Of a stretch of DNA of 64,000 bases, positions 63,855 to 64,000 are shown piece after piece. Source of the DNA: Pseudomonas resinovorans NBRC 106553. GTDB taxonomy: Bacteria > Pseudomonadota > Gammaproteobacteria > Pseudomonadales > Pseudomonadaceae. The notes beneath the pieces were generated by a model. The model did no database searches, was not told the DNA's origin, and was given only the letters and a program-made list of their open reading frames with translations. The position numbers were made by a program, and so were the translations under genes. Position 1 is the stretch's first letter. Each line of letters begins with the position of its first letter. The stretch is taken from NCBI RefSeq assembly GCF_000412695.1, contig NC_021499.1, positions 62,001-126,000 of the forward strand, read 5' to 3'.

Positions 63855-64000
63855 CCTCTTCCGGCGACGAAGCAGCGAAAGAGCTTGAAAATCAAGCACT
63901 TAGCAAGGCGGAAAAGCGGGAAGAGGTGATCGGCGAGCGGTGGTAGAGCTGGCCACTTCGGACTTCCGAAAGGGCGAACGAAGAAGATCACAGAGGCGTT
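63855..64000 (+). other. Leader of a stable-RNA operon (probably rRNA), cut by the window end
   Basis: From the promoter to the window end there is no credible protein frame. CCTCTTCC (63855-63862) pairs with GGAAGAGG (63919-63926), a stalk of the type found around processed leaders. The body (GAAGCAGCGAAAGAGCTTGA) resembles Pseudomonas 16S rRNA leader sequence from memory. The 16S gene or a tRNA would lie beyond the end. This is inferred from promoter type and leader form. Confidence 0.5.

Noticed and set aside
63767..63991. 74-codon minus-strand frame at the window end
   Set aside because: It lies across a strong opposite-strand stable-RNA promoter and leader and has no family features.

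Overview
This window is a GC-rich chromosomal segment of a pseudomonad. The gene order nrdJa-nrdJb-thrB-DUF2782-polA-ersA-engB-cytochromes-dsbA-dgcH-ampDh2-kinB-algB, with zur/znuABC beside it, is as I recall the origin-proximal PA5479-PA5501 block of Pseudomonas aeruginosa. It is not P. aeruginosa itself: recCBD, a CRY-DASH gene, a protease-hydrolase fusion and gcdR-gcdH sit in the same 64 kb. A relative such as the P. resinovorans/P. otitidis type is likely; this is inferred from gene content, not from a search.

Layout. 0-3.7 kb: tail of a GMC oxidoreductase, then zinc uptake (znuB, znuC, zur leftward; znuA rightward; Zur box between). 3.8-8.3 kb: split class II ribonucleotide reductase (nrdJb carries an apparent frameshift), homoserine kinase, a DUF2782 protein. 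8.3-19.8 kb: polA, the ErsA sRNA, engB, cytochromes c5 and c4, dsbA, an EEP-family hydrolase, a diguanylate cyclase, a CRY-DASH photolyase, MarC, the AmpDh2 amidase. 20-24.6 kb: KinB/AlgB, a divergent sigma-54-type promoter, small membrane-protein genes, DUF1328 and a frameshifted lysozyme-inhibitor (Ivy) gene. 24.8-36 kb: wrbA, gltP, an SpmA/SpmB-like transporter gene bracketed by two long direct repeats, DUF5924, GNAT, BASS transporter, epimerase, AraC regulator, Na/Pi transporter. 36.4-47 kb: recC-recB-recD and a C1-peptidase/alpha-beta-hydrolase fusion. 47-54.7 kb: TerC, CitMHS citrate transporter, AEC carrier, GFA protein, a DUF4105 (Lnb-type) protein with two DUF2388 proteins, two DUF1127 proteins. 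55-63.8 kb: acetate/succinate CoA-transferase, pntAA-pntAB-pntB, and the glutarate module gcdR/gcdH/CoA-transferase. The window ends in a strong promoter and leader that look like the start of a stable-RNA (probably rRNA) operon.

Functional links. Zur controls zinc import through the shared promoter region. ErsA, KinB/AlgB and the sigma-54-preceded small genes point to envelope-stress and alginate circuitry. RecBCD is complete. GcdH and the class III CoA-transferase form the glutarate branch of lysine catabolism.

Accessory signals. Several families of intergenic inverted repeats recur. There is no CRISPR array, insertion sequence, prophage or complete tRNA gene that I can see. The items most worth following are the protease-hydrolase fusion, the sigma-54/AlgB small-gene cluster, the paired long direct repeats, the Lnb-type gene with an apparent CTG start, and two single-site frameshifts.
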